Source of the DNA: Colius striatus
Taxonomy: Eukaryota; Chordata; Aves; Coliiformes; Coliidae
NCBI RefSeq assembly: GCF_028858725.1
Contig: NC_084768.1
Coordinates: 2,153,853-2,217,852, forward strand
Length of the DNA stretch: 64,000 nucleotides
Reading direction: 5' to 3'
Below the pieces are notes generated by a model. That model was not told where the DNA came from. It saw only the letters and a program-made list of their open reading frames with translations, and searched no databases. Both the position numbers and the translations under genes were made by a program. Positions 47,770-58,125 of this stretch are shown here, piece by piece; positions within the stretch are counted from its first letter, which is position 1, and each line of letters begins with the position of its first letter.

Positions 47770-48012
47770 ATGCCAGCAATATATCCCGGGAGTTTTCCTC
47801 TGAATTCTCATCGGCCAGTGACCCAAAACGACGGCACGGCCTCATTGCAACGTTTCGTTTGGCTGCTGGAGCGCCCGACGCCGCTTTGTCACTGGCAGCG
47901 GCTCAGCGTGGCGGCGCCGCATCGCTGCAGTACTCACGCGTCACCACCTGGGGGCAGAAGAGAGCGGCCCGGCTGCAGCTCTTGGTTCGGACACAGGGCG
48001 GCAGCACCGAGC
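47770..48012. promoter_or_regulatory. Small CpG-rich block with a CTCF-like motif
   Basis: About 240 bp of CpG-rich, apparently single-copy sequence between a CR1 end and a tandem array. At 47944-47957 the plus strand reads CCACCTGGGGGCAG, which fits the core CTCF consensus at every position. The block could be a small insulator or boundary element. It may also be a leftover of a promoter, but no gene starts here that I can recognise. Confidence 0.4.
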
Positions 48013-48015
48013 CCT

Positions 48016-48988
48016 GAAACACTGAGTCAGACACACAGAGTCATAGACACACGGAACCAGAGAAACACAGACACACAGAACCAGAGAAACAGACACACAG
48101 AACCAGAGAAACACAGACACACAGAACCACAGAGTTGTAGAAACACAGAACCAGAGAAACACAGAGTCATAGAAACACAGAACCACAGAGTCATAGAAAC
48201 ACAGAAACATAGAAACACAGACACACAGAGTCATAGAAACACAGAACCAGAGAAACACAGAGTCATAGAAACACAGAAACATAGAAACACAGACACACAG
48301 TCATAGAAACACAGACACACAGAGTCATAGAAACACAGAACCAGAGAAACACAGAGTCATAGAAACACAGAGTCATAGAAACACAGAACCACAGAGTCAT
48401 AGAAACACAGAAACATAGAAACACAGAACCACAGAGTCATAGAAACACAGAGTCATAGAAACACAGAACCACAGAGTCATAGAAACACAGAACCAGTCAT
48501 AGAAACACAGAACCACAGAGTCATAGAAACACAGAAACATAGAAACACAGAACCACAGAGTCATAGAAACACAGAACCAGTCATAGAAACACAGAACCAG
48601 AGTCGTAGAAACACAGAACCAGAGAGTCATAGAAACACAGAAACATAGAAACACAGAACCACAGAGTCATAGAAACACAGAGTCATAGAAACACAGAACC
48701 ACAGAACCATAGAAACACAGAACCAGAGAGTCATAGAAACACAGAACCACAGAAACACAGAACCACAGAGTCATAGCAACACAGAACCAGAGAAACACAG
48801 AACCAGAGAGTCATAGAAACACAGAATCACAGATACACAGAGTCATAGAAACACAGAACCAGAGAACCAGAGTCATAGAAACACAGAATCACAGAACCAG
48901 AGAAACACAGAACCACAGAAACACATAGAAACACAGAACCAGAGAACCAGGGTCATAGAAACACAGAACCAGAGAACCACAGAAACAC
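48016..48988 (+). repeat. ACACAGAACCA / GTCATAGAA tandem array
   Basis: Nearly 1 kb of short units mixed from CATAGAAACACAGA, ACCAGAGAAACACAGA and ACCACAGAGT, most about 10 or 20 bp with irregular order. Read on the minus strand it is CTGTGTTTCTATGACTCTGTG, close to the CR1 3' tail CTGTGATTCTATGATTCTAT. Open frames crossing it are by-products of the repeat. Confidence 0.95.
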
Positions 48989-49383
48989 AATGAAAAAGCC
49001 ACTCAAAAGCCAATAAAAAGCCACTAAAAAGCCACTACAAACGACTAAAAAGCCAAAAAAAGCCACCAAAGACATTACTTTTAAAAAGCATTTTATAAAA
49101 GCCACAAAAAAGTCACTAAAAATGCCACTAAAAAGCCACCAAAAAAGCCACCAAAAACCACAAAAAAAGACAAAAAAGCCACTAAAAAAGACATTATTTT
49201 TTAAAAGCATTGTATAAAAAAGCCACTAAAAATCTCACTAAAAAAGCCACTAAAAAGCTACAAAAAAAGCAACTAAAAAGCCACAAAAAAGCTACTAAAA
49301 AGCCACCAAAAACATTAAAAAGCAACTAAAGCCACTTAAAAAAAGACTAAAAAGCCACAAAAAACCCCACTAAAAGAAGACAT
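48989..49383 (+). repeat. AAAAAGCCACTA-type A-rich tandem array
   Basis: About 400 bp of a 10-13 bp unit AAAAAGCCAC(T/C)A with changing A-run length, interrupted twice by ACATTA..TTTTAAAAGCATT segments that are partial copies of the bracketing repeat. It follows the ACACAGA array with no spacer. Confidence 0.92.
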
Positions 49384-49460
49384 TATTTTTAAAAAGCATT
49401 CTATAAAAAAGTATTATTTAAATAAGTCATAATTAAAAAATGCATTTTAAAAAGGCATTA
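49384..49460 (+). repeat. Right copy of the duplicated A/T-rich segment
   Basis: Direct repeat of 47701-47765, with an extra 12 bp (GCATTTTAAAAA) before the final GGCATTA. Together the two copies bracket about 1.6 kb of CpG block and arrays. Confidence 0.9.
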
Positions 49461-49605
49461 AAAAAGGGGAAAGGAATATGGCAGGAAAAGTGCCGGAAAA
49501 TAGCAGGAAAATGGCAGATCAACTCTATCAGATTGTACTCCATCAGACAGAAAGTCTGTCACTTTCAGATGTGTGCATACAATAAATACACAAAGTACTC
49601 TATCT

Positions 49606-52088
49606 TCTCTTCTCCAGACTAAACAGCCCCAGCTCCCGCAGCCTTTCCTCGTATGAAAGATGTTCCAGTCCCCTGATCATCTTGGTGGCCCTGTGCTGGC
49701 CTCTCTCCAGCAGTTCCCTGTCCCTCTGGAGCTGAGGAGCCCAGAACTGGACACAGGACTCCAGATGAGGCCTCAGCAGGGCAGAGTAGAGGAGGAGAAG
49801 AACCTCCCTTGACCTGCTGCCCACACTCTTCTTGATGCCCCCAGGCTGCCATTGGCTTCTTGGCCATGAGGGCACATTGCTGGCTTATTATCAACCAGCA
49901 CTGCCAGGTCTGTCTCTGCAGAGCTGCTCTCCAGCAGGTCACCCCCAGCCTGTGCTGGTGCAGGGGGTTGTTCCTTCCCAGCTGCAGGACTCTGCACTTG
50001 TCCTTGTTGAACCTCAGGAGGTTCCTCTCTGCCCAACTCTCCAGCCAGTCGAGATCCCGCTGAATGGCAGCACAGCCTCTGGGGAATCAGCCAGTGCTCC
50101 CAGTTTGGTGCCAGCAGGGAACTTGCTGAGGGTCCCTCTGTCCTCTCACCCAGGTGGTTGATGAAGATGTTGAACCAGACTGGCCCCAGAACCCATCCCT
50201 GTGGAACTCCACTGGCCACAGGCCTCACACTGGACTCTGTGCCATTGATCATACCCCTCTGGGCTCTGTCATTCAGCAGTTCTCCATCCACCTCACCTCC
50301 ACCCATCCCAGCCACACTGCCTGAGCTTTCTGATGAGGATGTTGTAGGAGACAGTGTCAGAAGCCTTGCTGAAGCCAAGGTAGATGACATCTGCTCCTTT
50401 CCCGTCATCCAGCCAGCCGGTTCTGCACTCATAGAAGGCATCAGGTTGGGCAAACAGGATTTCCCCTTGGTGAAGCCACGCTGACTCCCCTGACAACCAT
50501 CTTTTCCTTCCTATAGTCAGTGATAACATTCAGGATGAGCTGTTCCATCACCTTTCCAGGGATGGAGGTGAGGCTGAGCAGCCCATAGTTTCCTGGCTCG
50601 TCCTTGCTGCCCTTGTTGCAGCCTGCAGTGACATTGGCCTTTCTCCAGCCCTCAGGCACCTCGCCTGTGCTCCATGAGTGTTCAAACATGATGGAGAGAG
50701 GCTCAGCAATCACATCAGCAGCTCCCTCAGCACTCTCGAATGCATCCCCATCAGGACCCATTGACTTACGAGCCTTAAGCTTGGCCAACAAGTCTTTAAC
50801 CTCTTCCTCCTCCACCTCTGCTGTCCTCTACTGTCCTGGCCATCCTGTTATCCCTGCTGGACTGGGCTTCCCGAGGGTCAGCCTTGGCTGTAAAGACTGA
50901 AGCAAAGAAGACATTCAGTACTTCTGCCTCTGCATCCTCACACACCAGGGCAGCCTCTGTATTCAGCAGCAGGGCCACATTCCCCCTCGTCTTCTGCTGC
51001 TGATGCACCTGAAAAATGCCTCATTACTGTCCTTAACATCACCGGCTACATTTAATTCTAGAAGGGCTCTGGCCTTCCTAGTTGCACCCCTGCATGCCCT
51101 GGCAATGTTCCTGTACTCTTCCCAAGAAGTCAGCTCCTGTTTCCACCTCTCACTGACAGCTGCTTTCTGCCTGAGTTGTTCCAGCAGATCCTTGCTCATC
51201 CATGGAGGCCTCCTAACTACTTTTCCTCCTTGTGTGCATCGGGACACACTGATCCTGGGTTTGGAGGAAGTGCTGCTTGAAGGCTGACCAGCTCTCATTG
51301 GCACTTCCACCATCTAGAATCACATCCCATGAGATCTGTCCAAGTAGATCTCTGAAGAGGCCAAACTGGGCTCGCCTGAAGTCCAGGGTCACGGTCCTGC
51401 TTTGTGTCCTGCCTCTTCCACACAGGATCTTGAACTCTACCGTCTCATGGTCACTGCAGCCAAGGTTGCCTCCAACCTTCACATCCCCAGCCAGGCCCTC
51501 TCTATTCGTCAGTACCAGGTCCAGCAGCACACCCCTCTTTGTTGGTTCCTCCATCATCTGTGACAGGAAGTTTTTGTCAACAATCTGCAGGAACCTCCTG
51601 GACTGCGTGTGCTTGGCTGTGTGGGGTTCCCAGCAAATGTCAGGGAGGTTGAAGTCCCCCATGAGGACCAGGGACTGTGATGGTGAGGCAGCTCTCAGCT
51701 GTTCGTAGAAGGCCTCATCCACATCCTCCTCCTGATCAGGTGGCCTGTAGCAAACTCCTACAACAACATCACCTGCCTTGCCCTGACCATTAATTTTTAC
51801 CCATAAGCACTCTACTCTCTCCTCATCCCCACCCAGGCACAGTTCAGCGCACATTAATTGCTCTCTCACATAGAGAGCAACTCCACCTCCACACCTTGTC
51901 AGTCTGTCTCTCCTGAACAATCCATAGCTTTCCCTGGCCGTGCTGCAGCCATGGCAGCTGTGCCACCATGTCTCTGTGACCACAATGGGGTCGTAGCCCT
52001 GCATCCACACCCACAGCTCCAGTTCCTCCTGCTCATTCCCCAGGCTGCTGCGTTGGTGTAGAGGCAGCTCAGGGGCTGACTCAAACAC
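49606..52088 (-). pseudogene. CR1 ORF2 remains (AP endonuclease + reverse transcriptase)
   Basis: A 291-codon open stretch (52088-51213) is the endonuclease domain, with TETWW, VGVCYRPPDQ, LMGDFNLPDICW and GCSDHE all present. Downstream, pieces in different frames show KSMGPDG, LTSIPGKVMEQLIL, SGVPQG..LGP and FINH of the RT. At least three frame changes separate them. In the RT block that normally reads DFSKAFDTV the piece reads GFSKASDTV, replacing the expected catalytic Asp by Gly, and the FADD box is FPAG. Enzymatically dead by sequence. Confidence 0.9.
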
Positions 52089-52436
52089 GCAGGTTTCCCT
52101 GGGCAGGTGCAGGAGGTTCCTCCCCGGTTTGGCTCTTTCTCAGGGTGGTCAACCTTCCGTATCTCAGCCCAGTGTGCAGATGAAGGGCACTTCTCATTGC
52201 ATTCCCTGTCCTGCCCTGTTTCCCAGCTAGAGGGGACAGCTTGTTCTGTTTTGCTTCTCCCCCCACTCCCCAAGTCCCTTAGTTTAAAGACCTCTTTATT
52301 AAATTTGCTAGTCCACTCCCAAATAATCCAGTGCCCTCATGGGAGAGATGAATCCCATCCCGTCCTATGAAGCTCTAGTCCCCAAGGAAGGCTCCATTGT
52401 CAAAGCACCCAAAGCCTTCCCGCTGGCACCAGCCTC

Positions 52437-53184
52437 TCAGTTCACGTGGCTGATTTTTCTGTTACAAACTCCTCCTTTGTCACCAGTGAACAGGATAGAG
52501 GAGAAAATAACCTGAGCCCCTCTACCTTTTACCTGCTCCCCTAAGGATTTAAAATCCATCTGAACTCTGGAGATGTCATGCCTCATGACATCACTCATAC
52601 CTACATGGAGCACAAGTAGGGGGTTGTAGCCTGCATCCCTGATGAGCCGTGGCACTCTCTCGGCCACATCCCTGACCTTGGTCCCAGGCAGGCAGCACAG
52701 CTCTCTTGACTCCCTACCTGCTCCCCAGATGGGTCTCTCAGTGCCCCTTAGCAGCAAGTCACCCACAACAAGCACCCTTCGCCTCTTCCTACGGTGTCCA
52801 TTACCTACTGCAGGTGGAGCAGCTGACGGGTTGTTTGGTGGGTTTTCCCCTTTTGGAGCTTGCTCGTCGAGGTCCCTTGTCGCCAGTGCCTCACACTTAT
52901 TTGCAGTGGGCACTCTGGAAGGAGGGCTTTGAAGACAAGCCCTTGCCTTTCTTTTTTTTTGTAACCAGGGTCCATGACTTACTGGATTCACTGGAGGCTT
53001 GCACCTGGTTGTGGAAGTCTCCATCTCTCTCCACTTCTTCCCCTCTAATCCTACAGAGCCTACTAACAGCTTCCTGCAGCTCTTTCACCAGGCACTGCAG
53101 TTCTTGAACTTGAGGGCACCTGTGACACATTTTTGCCTCAGAGGCACAGGTCCCTAAGCAGTCTAAACACTCCCTGCACTCCAC
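52437..53184 (-). pseudogene. CR1 ORF1 remains (Cys-rich / esterase-like)
   Basis: The N-terminal piece has a Cys-rich start (MECRECLDCLGTC, MCHRCPQ) and a coiled-coil-like LQCLVKELQEAVSRL. After one frame change the C-terminal piece has RRKRRRVLVVGDLLLRGTE, LPGTKVRDV and LLVLHVGMSDV, matching the SGNH-type esterase domain of CR1 ORF1. The nucleophile motif GDS reads GDL here. The frame change near 52900 makes it a pseudogene. Confidence 0.85.
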
Positions 53185-53690
53185 CTGGACCGAAGCTTCT
53201 CTACTAGCCTCTCAGCCTGGGTGGATGCATCGACCTTCACCTGGGTTTTGCCCACCTGAGCCTTGGCTTTAGCCCTTAGGCGAGTGCTCACCATTTGCTA
53301 GGTTGAAGCTGGTCCTGAATTCATCACAAACTCCTGGCAAGTGGACAAGCCGAGTGCTGACTGAAGCAGAGGAGTATATTTCTGCCTGCATGCAGAAGGG
53401 ATTTCTGAGGTCTCCCTCCTGAAGCAGGTCTGTCTCCCGGTTCAGCCCTGCCATGGCTTTGTCTAACTTCCTCCCAAACCCTACGGCAGAGCCTAGTGGT
53501 CCTCTTCCTCCTCTCTGGTCCCTCCCAGGGGCCTTGGGGAAGGTGCAGGCCACACCACAGCTCACCAGTCTGTCCTTGCAGATGCTGCCAAAGCCTGAGT
53601 GTGTTTCTCCACAGCCAGCCTCCCGCCCTGCTCCTACAGCTCCCACCCCTGCCTGGCTCAAACTCAGAGCTCCTCCAACACACCCACCTC

Positions 53691-56600
53691 TCTTTAATGC
53701 AAGTAGAAAATAATTTTGTCCTTATTGTGTTAGCAACTCTGCTTTTTTGGTTAAGGACAGGAACTTGGAGGGCTGTGTGAAATGTCTGTGTTGCTATGGT
53801 TATAGCACAGCCATTCCCAGAGTCTCCCCGAAGTAGCTAGAAATGAGAAAAATACAAGGGGCACTGTGAAAGTAATTCCCAGCAGCACGGGGTGTTCAGA
53901 TGTTTCCCTGCAGCCAGCGGGGAATGAAGGTGCCAAAGTAGGTTAGTGCCATCCTCGGAGTTCTAAGTAATATCAAATTCATTTATGGCTGGAAATGTCT
54001 CAATTTAAATTACCTCCTGGGAGGTTTCCACCTTGAAACTTTAGGGCTCATTTCTGCAAGGGTTTGCAGTTTCTCCCCCCACCCCCCCAAACCTAAGGCT
54101 ACCCACCTATTCCCTCTCTCCCCTCTTCCCTTGGCTGGTTTTCTCCCTCTGCCTTCGTAGCTTTCTCTGGCTCTTTCTCTGCTGAATGCACAGCAAAAAG
54201 AACAACCCCCACAATCACCGTGACCAACAATCCTGCCAAGAGTCCGTCTGCACCAGGCAGATGCTCCGGATGCTCTTCCAGTCCCTGGGGTGAGGAACAG
54301 CTGCACCAAAATGCTGCCTCCCACCCTCTCTCTGCCTGGAGGGCCTGCAGGTCCCTGTCCCAGCACCCCAGGCCACTGCTCTGCAGGGTAATGGAGAATG
54401 ACAGCCTCGTCTTTAAGCTATTTATCAGTTGGTGCTGTGCACATCAGGTGTCACAGGAACATGACAACTCTTGTCAGTGAAACAAGAGAGTCCTGTGACA
54501 GGCTTTCAATTGAATTTCTTCCCCCAGCACTCCCAGCATTAACACTTCGTTAAAACAACTTCATTCATTATTCAAAGGAGGGAGGGGGGAACCCCCCCAG
54601 CGAGATCCTGACAAAACAGATAACTTTGTGTGAATCCTAAAAATGCTCCCGATTCTGCTTCTTGGGTGCCTTCAGAATAACCTGTCTGGGTTCATTAAGA
54701 GCAGCTTTATTTGTTGCCAGCGAATCAGCTAAGCATGGGTCATCCTGCCAACCCAACGTGTGGGAGTCGGGCGTTTGCCATGAATGATTCATCACTCTGG
54801 CTGCTTTTTAATAAAATGCTCATGTAAAAATCCTACGTATGCTCAGGCAGAAGAACTGAAAATTCCTCTCTGTATTTTCATTAGAATTTGTACTAAATGG
54901 CAGCCTCTTGTCTGCACGTCCTCTCTGCGGACGCACCAGCCTTGCATACAGGCTTCACTTGGCTGCCCATCGTCCCTAAAATCGAGCTCTCTGCTGTTGC
55001 TCCCGTACAAGCATTTTGGAGACACAGCTACGCCTGACTTTTACCTCATACTGAAAAAATACTGGAGTAGAAGAAGTGAAGGCTCCAGGAGGTGGCATCG
55101 TTCCTGAGCCTTCTTCCCCCAGAAAAAGAGCAGCTGTAAGTGTCAGCAGCGTGACCCGTGACTCCTCTGCACCGAGAAGGCAGCAGTGCATCACCACTGA
55201 GTTGTCGTGGTTATAAGCTGCACGCTCTGGGTATTCATGGCATGTTTTTAATAACTTGTTAAGTGTAACACTCCGCTCTTCCAAGGCGCAGCTGAAGCAG
55301 AAAACTTAGCAATGCTGGCTCAGATTTACTGGGGAAAGGTGCTCAAATGGACCCAAGAAGCAAAGCGTGAGCAGCAGCAGTGCCAAGAGCTGCTGTGACA
55401 CATTTGTCGTCTGCTGTTACACCTCATGTGTCTCCCAAAAGTAACTCAGCAAAGGGGCACCCCCCTGATATCCCCCAGGTATCACGTGTCCTGGAAACAG
55501 AGGCCCCTGGGCTGCTCAGCTGTGAGGTCTCTCCCCAGATCCTGCTCCCAGCCCACACCAACAACCTGTGCTGGGAGAGACTGCCAGTGTCCGGCTGCTC
55601 TGGAAGGGGCTGTGTGTCTGCACGGGTGTCTGCTTCCCTAAAGCATCTCAGCCATCCATCTGCCCGTGTTTCAGCCTGGGGCACAGAGCAGGGTCCCTGG
55701 AGTTCCCTCAGGGTCACGGCTGTCCTCTGTGCCCTCCCCACCTCTTCTGTCTCAGGCCCTTTATTCCCCTAAACTCAAAGGTTGTGCTCATTAGGGCAAT
55801 TGCTCAAGCGCTGGTAGAACAGTGGGGTGGATGGTTGGGATGCTCTGGAGCTACTTTCTGTCTTCAGCAAGGCTACAGCTTCTCCTTACTTCCCTTAATG
55901 CAGTGGGGGGAAAGAAGCATTGGTTGTGCCCGGTTCCATCGATTGGCTTTCTGCAGAAGAATCAATATTCTTCCTGGGACCACAAACAATTTCTTGTTAT
56001 AGCAGGTCCCCAGTGAAACCTTTATGAAACAAAATATACTGTGCTTGAACCTATCCATTTAAAGCCTCAATTAACAAATTGGTCACTGCTTGTGTCTTTC
56101 TCTGCACAGCTGCTGAATGATGTGGTGCAGATCCCCTTCAGGAGCATAATGACAAGGAACAGCAGGGTTTAATGTGCTGCAGTTGGCCCTTTGATCCCAG
56201 ATCATTGCAGAAAGGCTTTACCAGAGAATTAGCTTTCCTTTTCTCTTTTATTCTTAACTTTGAAGGATATTTCTCCAGCAAATGTTTTTCTCATGTAAAC
56301 TGCAATAGTCTGTCTTTGCCTGGACACTGCCTATCGTTTGTTTCTGTTAGTGACTCTTCACCTCTCTCGCTTCAGCACTCAGATCTCCACTGTCTTACTC
56401 CCGGCCCAGAGGGTTCCAACAGACACCCACCGATTTCTGCATCCAATCCAAACACTTTCATCAGGGAGGCAGTTGTTTTGACTTACAGGCCTCTGAGGAA
56501 GGAGAACGACACGTCTCCTGCTTATCTGTTTCAACGGTTATCTTTCATCTTTAAGCACATGCTGTCATGTACATTTCTTAATTATCTGTTCTTTATTCTC

Positions 56601-57914
56601 AAAATATCTCAGAAAGCCTGGTTTTGTACCCAAAGACCCCGTGGGTCTCTTTGGTTTATGTGGAAGGGTGTTGTAATGTCAAACAAATAAGAATCAAGAG
56701 TACTCTTGAGATTTAATACCCACCACCAAGTACCAGTCTCACTCCGCTGTCTCCAGTAGCGCTGCTGAGGAGAAGTGACGGGAAAAGAAAGGTCAAGATG
56801 TTGTGGTTGGCTTGTTTAAAAGTGGAGAACTAAATAGAATATAGGCAGATGGATATGAGGTCGTCCAAAACTCATATCAAGTAACACAATGAAGTGAATT
56901 GGATGGAAGTTTGGTGGCAATCACTGCGAGGGAGCGGGTGCCTCTCTGAGTTGCATGGCAACACGCTCGAGACGAAAATAACGCGCCCATATGGCTCTGA
57001 AAATCGGATTTATTTCTGAGGTTTCTTTCTTTCTTTAAGGTTAAAGTCTCCTGAGTAAAGTGAGTAAATCCACTGGCACTGGGAAAAGTTACCAAGAGTT
57101 GAATTTGTCAAGGACTCCTGTGTGTATGTGCACTGCCGTTCCCACCGCCTCTGCATCTGCTCTGCTCTGCACCCGGCCACTTCCTTCTCACCTTTGACCA
57201 CTCGTGACCATTTCCTTTTTCAACCTGTTCTTCCAGCTCTTGGGGTCTTTTAAAACTGTTTTCTTTTCAGTTTTATTTCTTTAAATTCGGGATTGTTCCA
57301 ATCGGCGACGATCGATTCCTCAAGTGCTTCCTGTGGAGTGGGACTGCCCTGGAAGGGCACTGCTCTTGCCTTGCAGACTCCGATGCCAACTCACTTCTCA
57401 AAACACAGCTGGGTTTGCTACTGCAGCTTGCACAGCACGAGGGAAACAGGAGGAATGTCCCTTCACACCAACATGAGTTGATTTTGCTTCTACAGAGGGC
57501 TCCAGTGGCTGAGATACTGCAGACTGCCAAGTGTAACAACTATGAATCATCCTTGCTTACCACTCACTGTTGTCTTTGGACAAACAATCATAAAAATGCC
57601 AGTATTGTCCTTTTTGCAGCTCGCTCCTCAAGAAGAAGACACAGTGGCTCACAGTGGCAGCTGGGCACTGTGACTACCTGGGCTTGAAAAACTCCTGTCT
57701 ATTGCAAACAAGGGGCTATAAGCTATTCAGGCTCATGAACATCGCAGGTTTGCCTTCAGTTTGGGAAGACTGGGTGACAGTGTTTGAGTGGTTCTGTGGA
57801 GGTCCTTGTATCTCTGTGGTACAGTGTCACAGTGTCTCTGATTACGTGAGTTGTCAATAGAGAAAGACTTGTTGAAATGGTTGTTAAGTACTTGCAGCAT
57901 GTCTTGCTGTAGGT
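53691..57914. other. Intergenic, no gene recognised
   Basis: 4.2 kb without a supported exon, RNA gene or repeat family. LRRC53 would be the next gene by mammalian synteny, but no leucine-rich repeat sequence is visible. Open frames such as 56172-56690 have no family resemblance. Confidence 0.45.
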
Positions 57915-58125
57915 TGTAGAATCCTAGAGTTGAAAGGGACCTTTCAAGGTCACCTTGTCCAACTCCCCTTGCATTGAGAGAGACATTACAACTAGACCGG
58001 GCTGCTCCAAGCTCTGTCCAACCTGACCTTGAATGCTTCCAGTGATGTGGCATCCACAGCCTGCCTGGGCAACCTGCTCCAGGGTCTCACCACCCTCATT
58101 GTGAGAAAAGTCGTCCTCATGTTTG
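57915..58125 (-). mobile_element. CR1 LINE 3' fragment (older subfamily)
   Basis: Read on the minus strand it is the end of CR1: GTGGTGAGACCCTGGAGCAG, GTTGCCCAGGCAGGCTGTGG, AAGGTCCCTTTCAACTCTAG and a single ATTCTAC remnant of the tail. The wording differs from the other copies, so it belongs to another and more diverged subfamily. Confidence 0.8.

Larger units (their letters stand above)
49606..53690 (-). mobile_element. Long CR1 LINE, 5' part present, 3' end missing
   Basis: About 4.1 kb on the minus strand: 5' UTR (about 53690-53200), ORF1 remains (53184-52437), ORF2 endonuclease and RT remains (52088-49606). At its 3' side it stops within ORF2 ([18 protein letters not shown]) and lacks the last 300-400 bp of CR1, including the 3' UTR and ATTCTATG tail. 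This is the reverse of the usual 5' truncation. Both ORFs are broken, so the copy is inactive. Confidence 0.93.

Noticed and set aside
47770-48306. 178-codon plus-strand frame and a possible minus-strand mini-exon near 47937-48015
   Set aside because: The plus frame runs into the ACACAGA array. The minus piece has a good donor (GTGAGTAC) but a poor acceptor tract formed by the array, and no homology.
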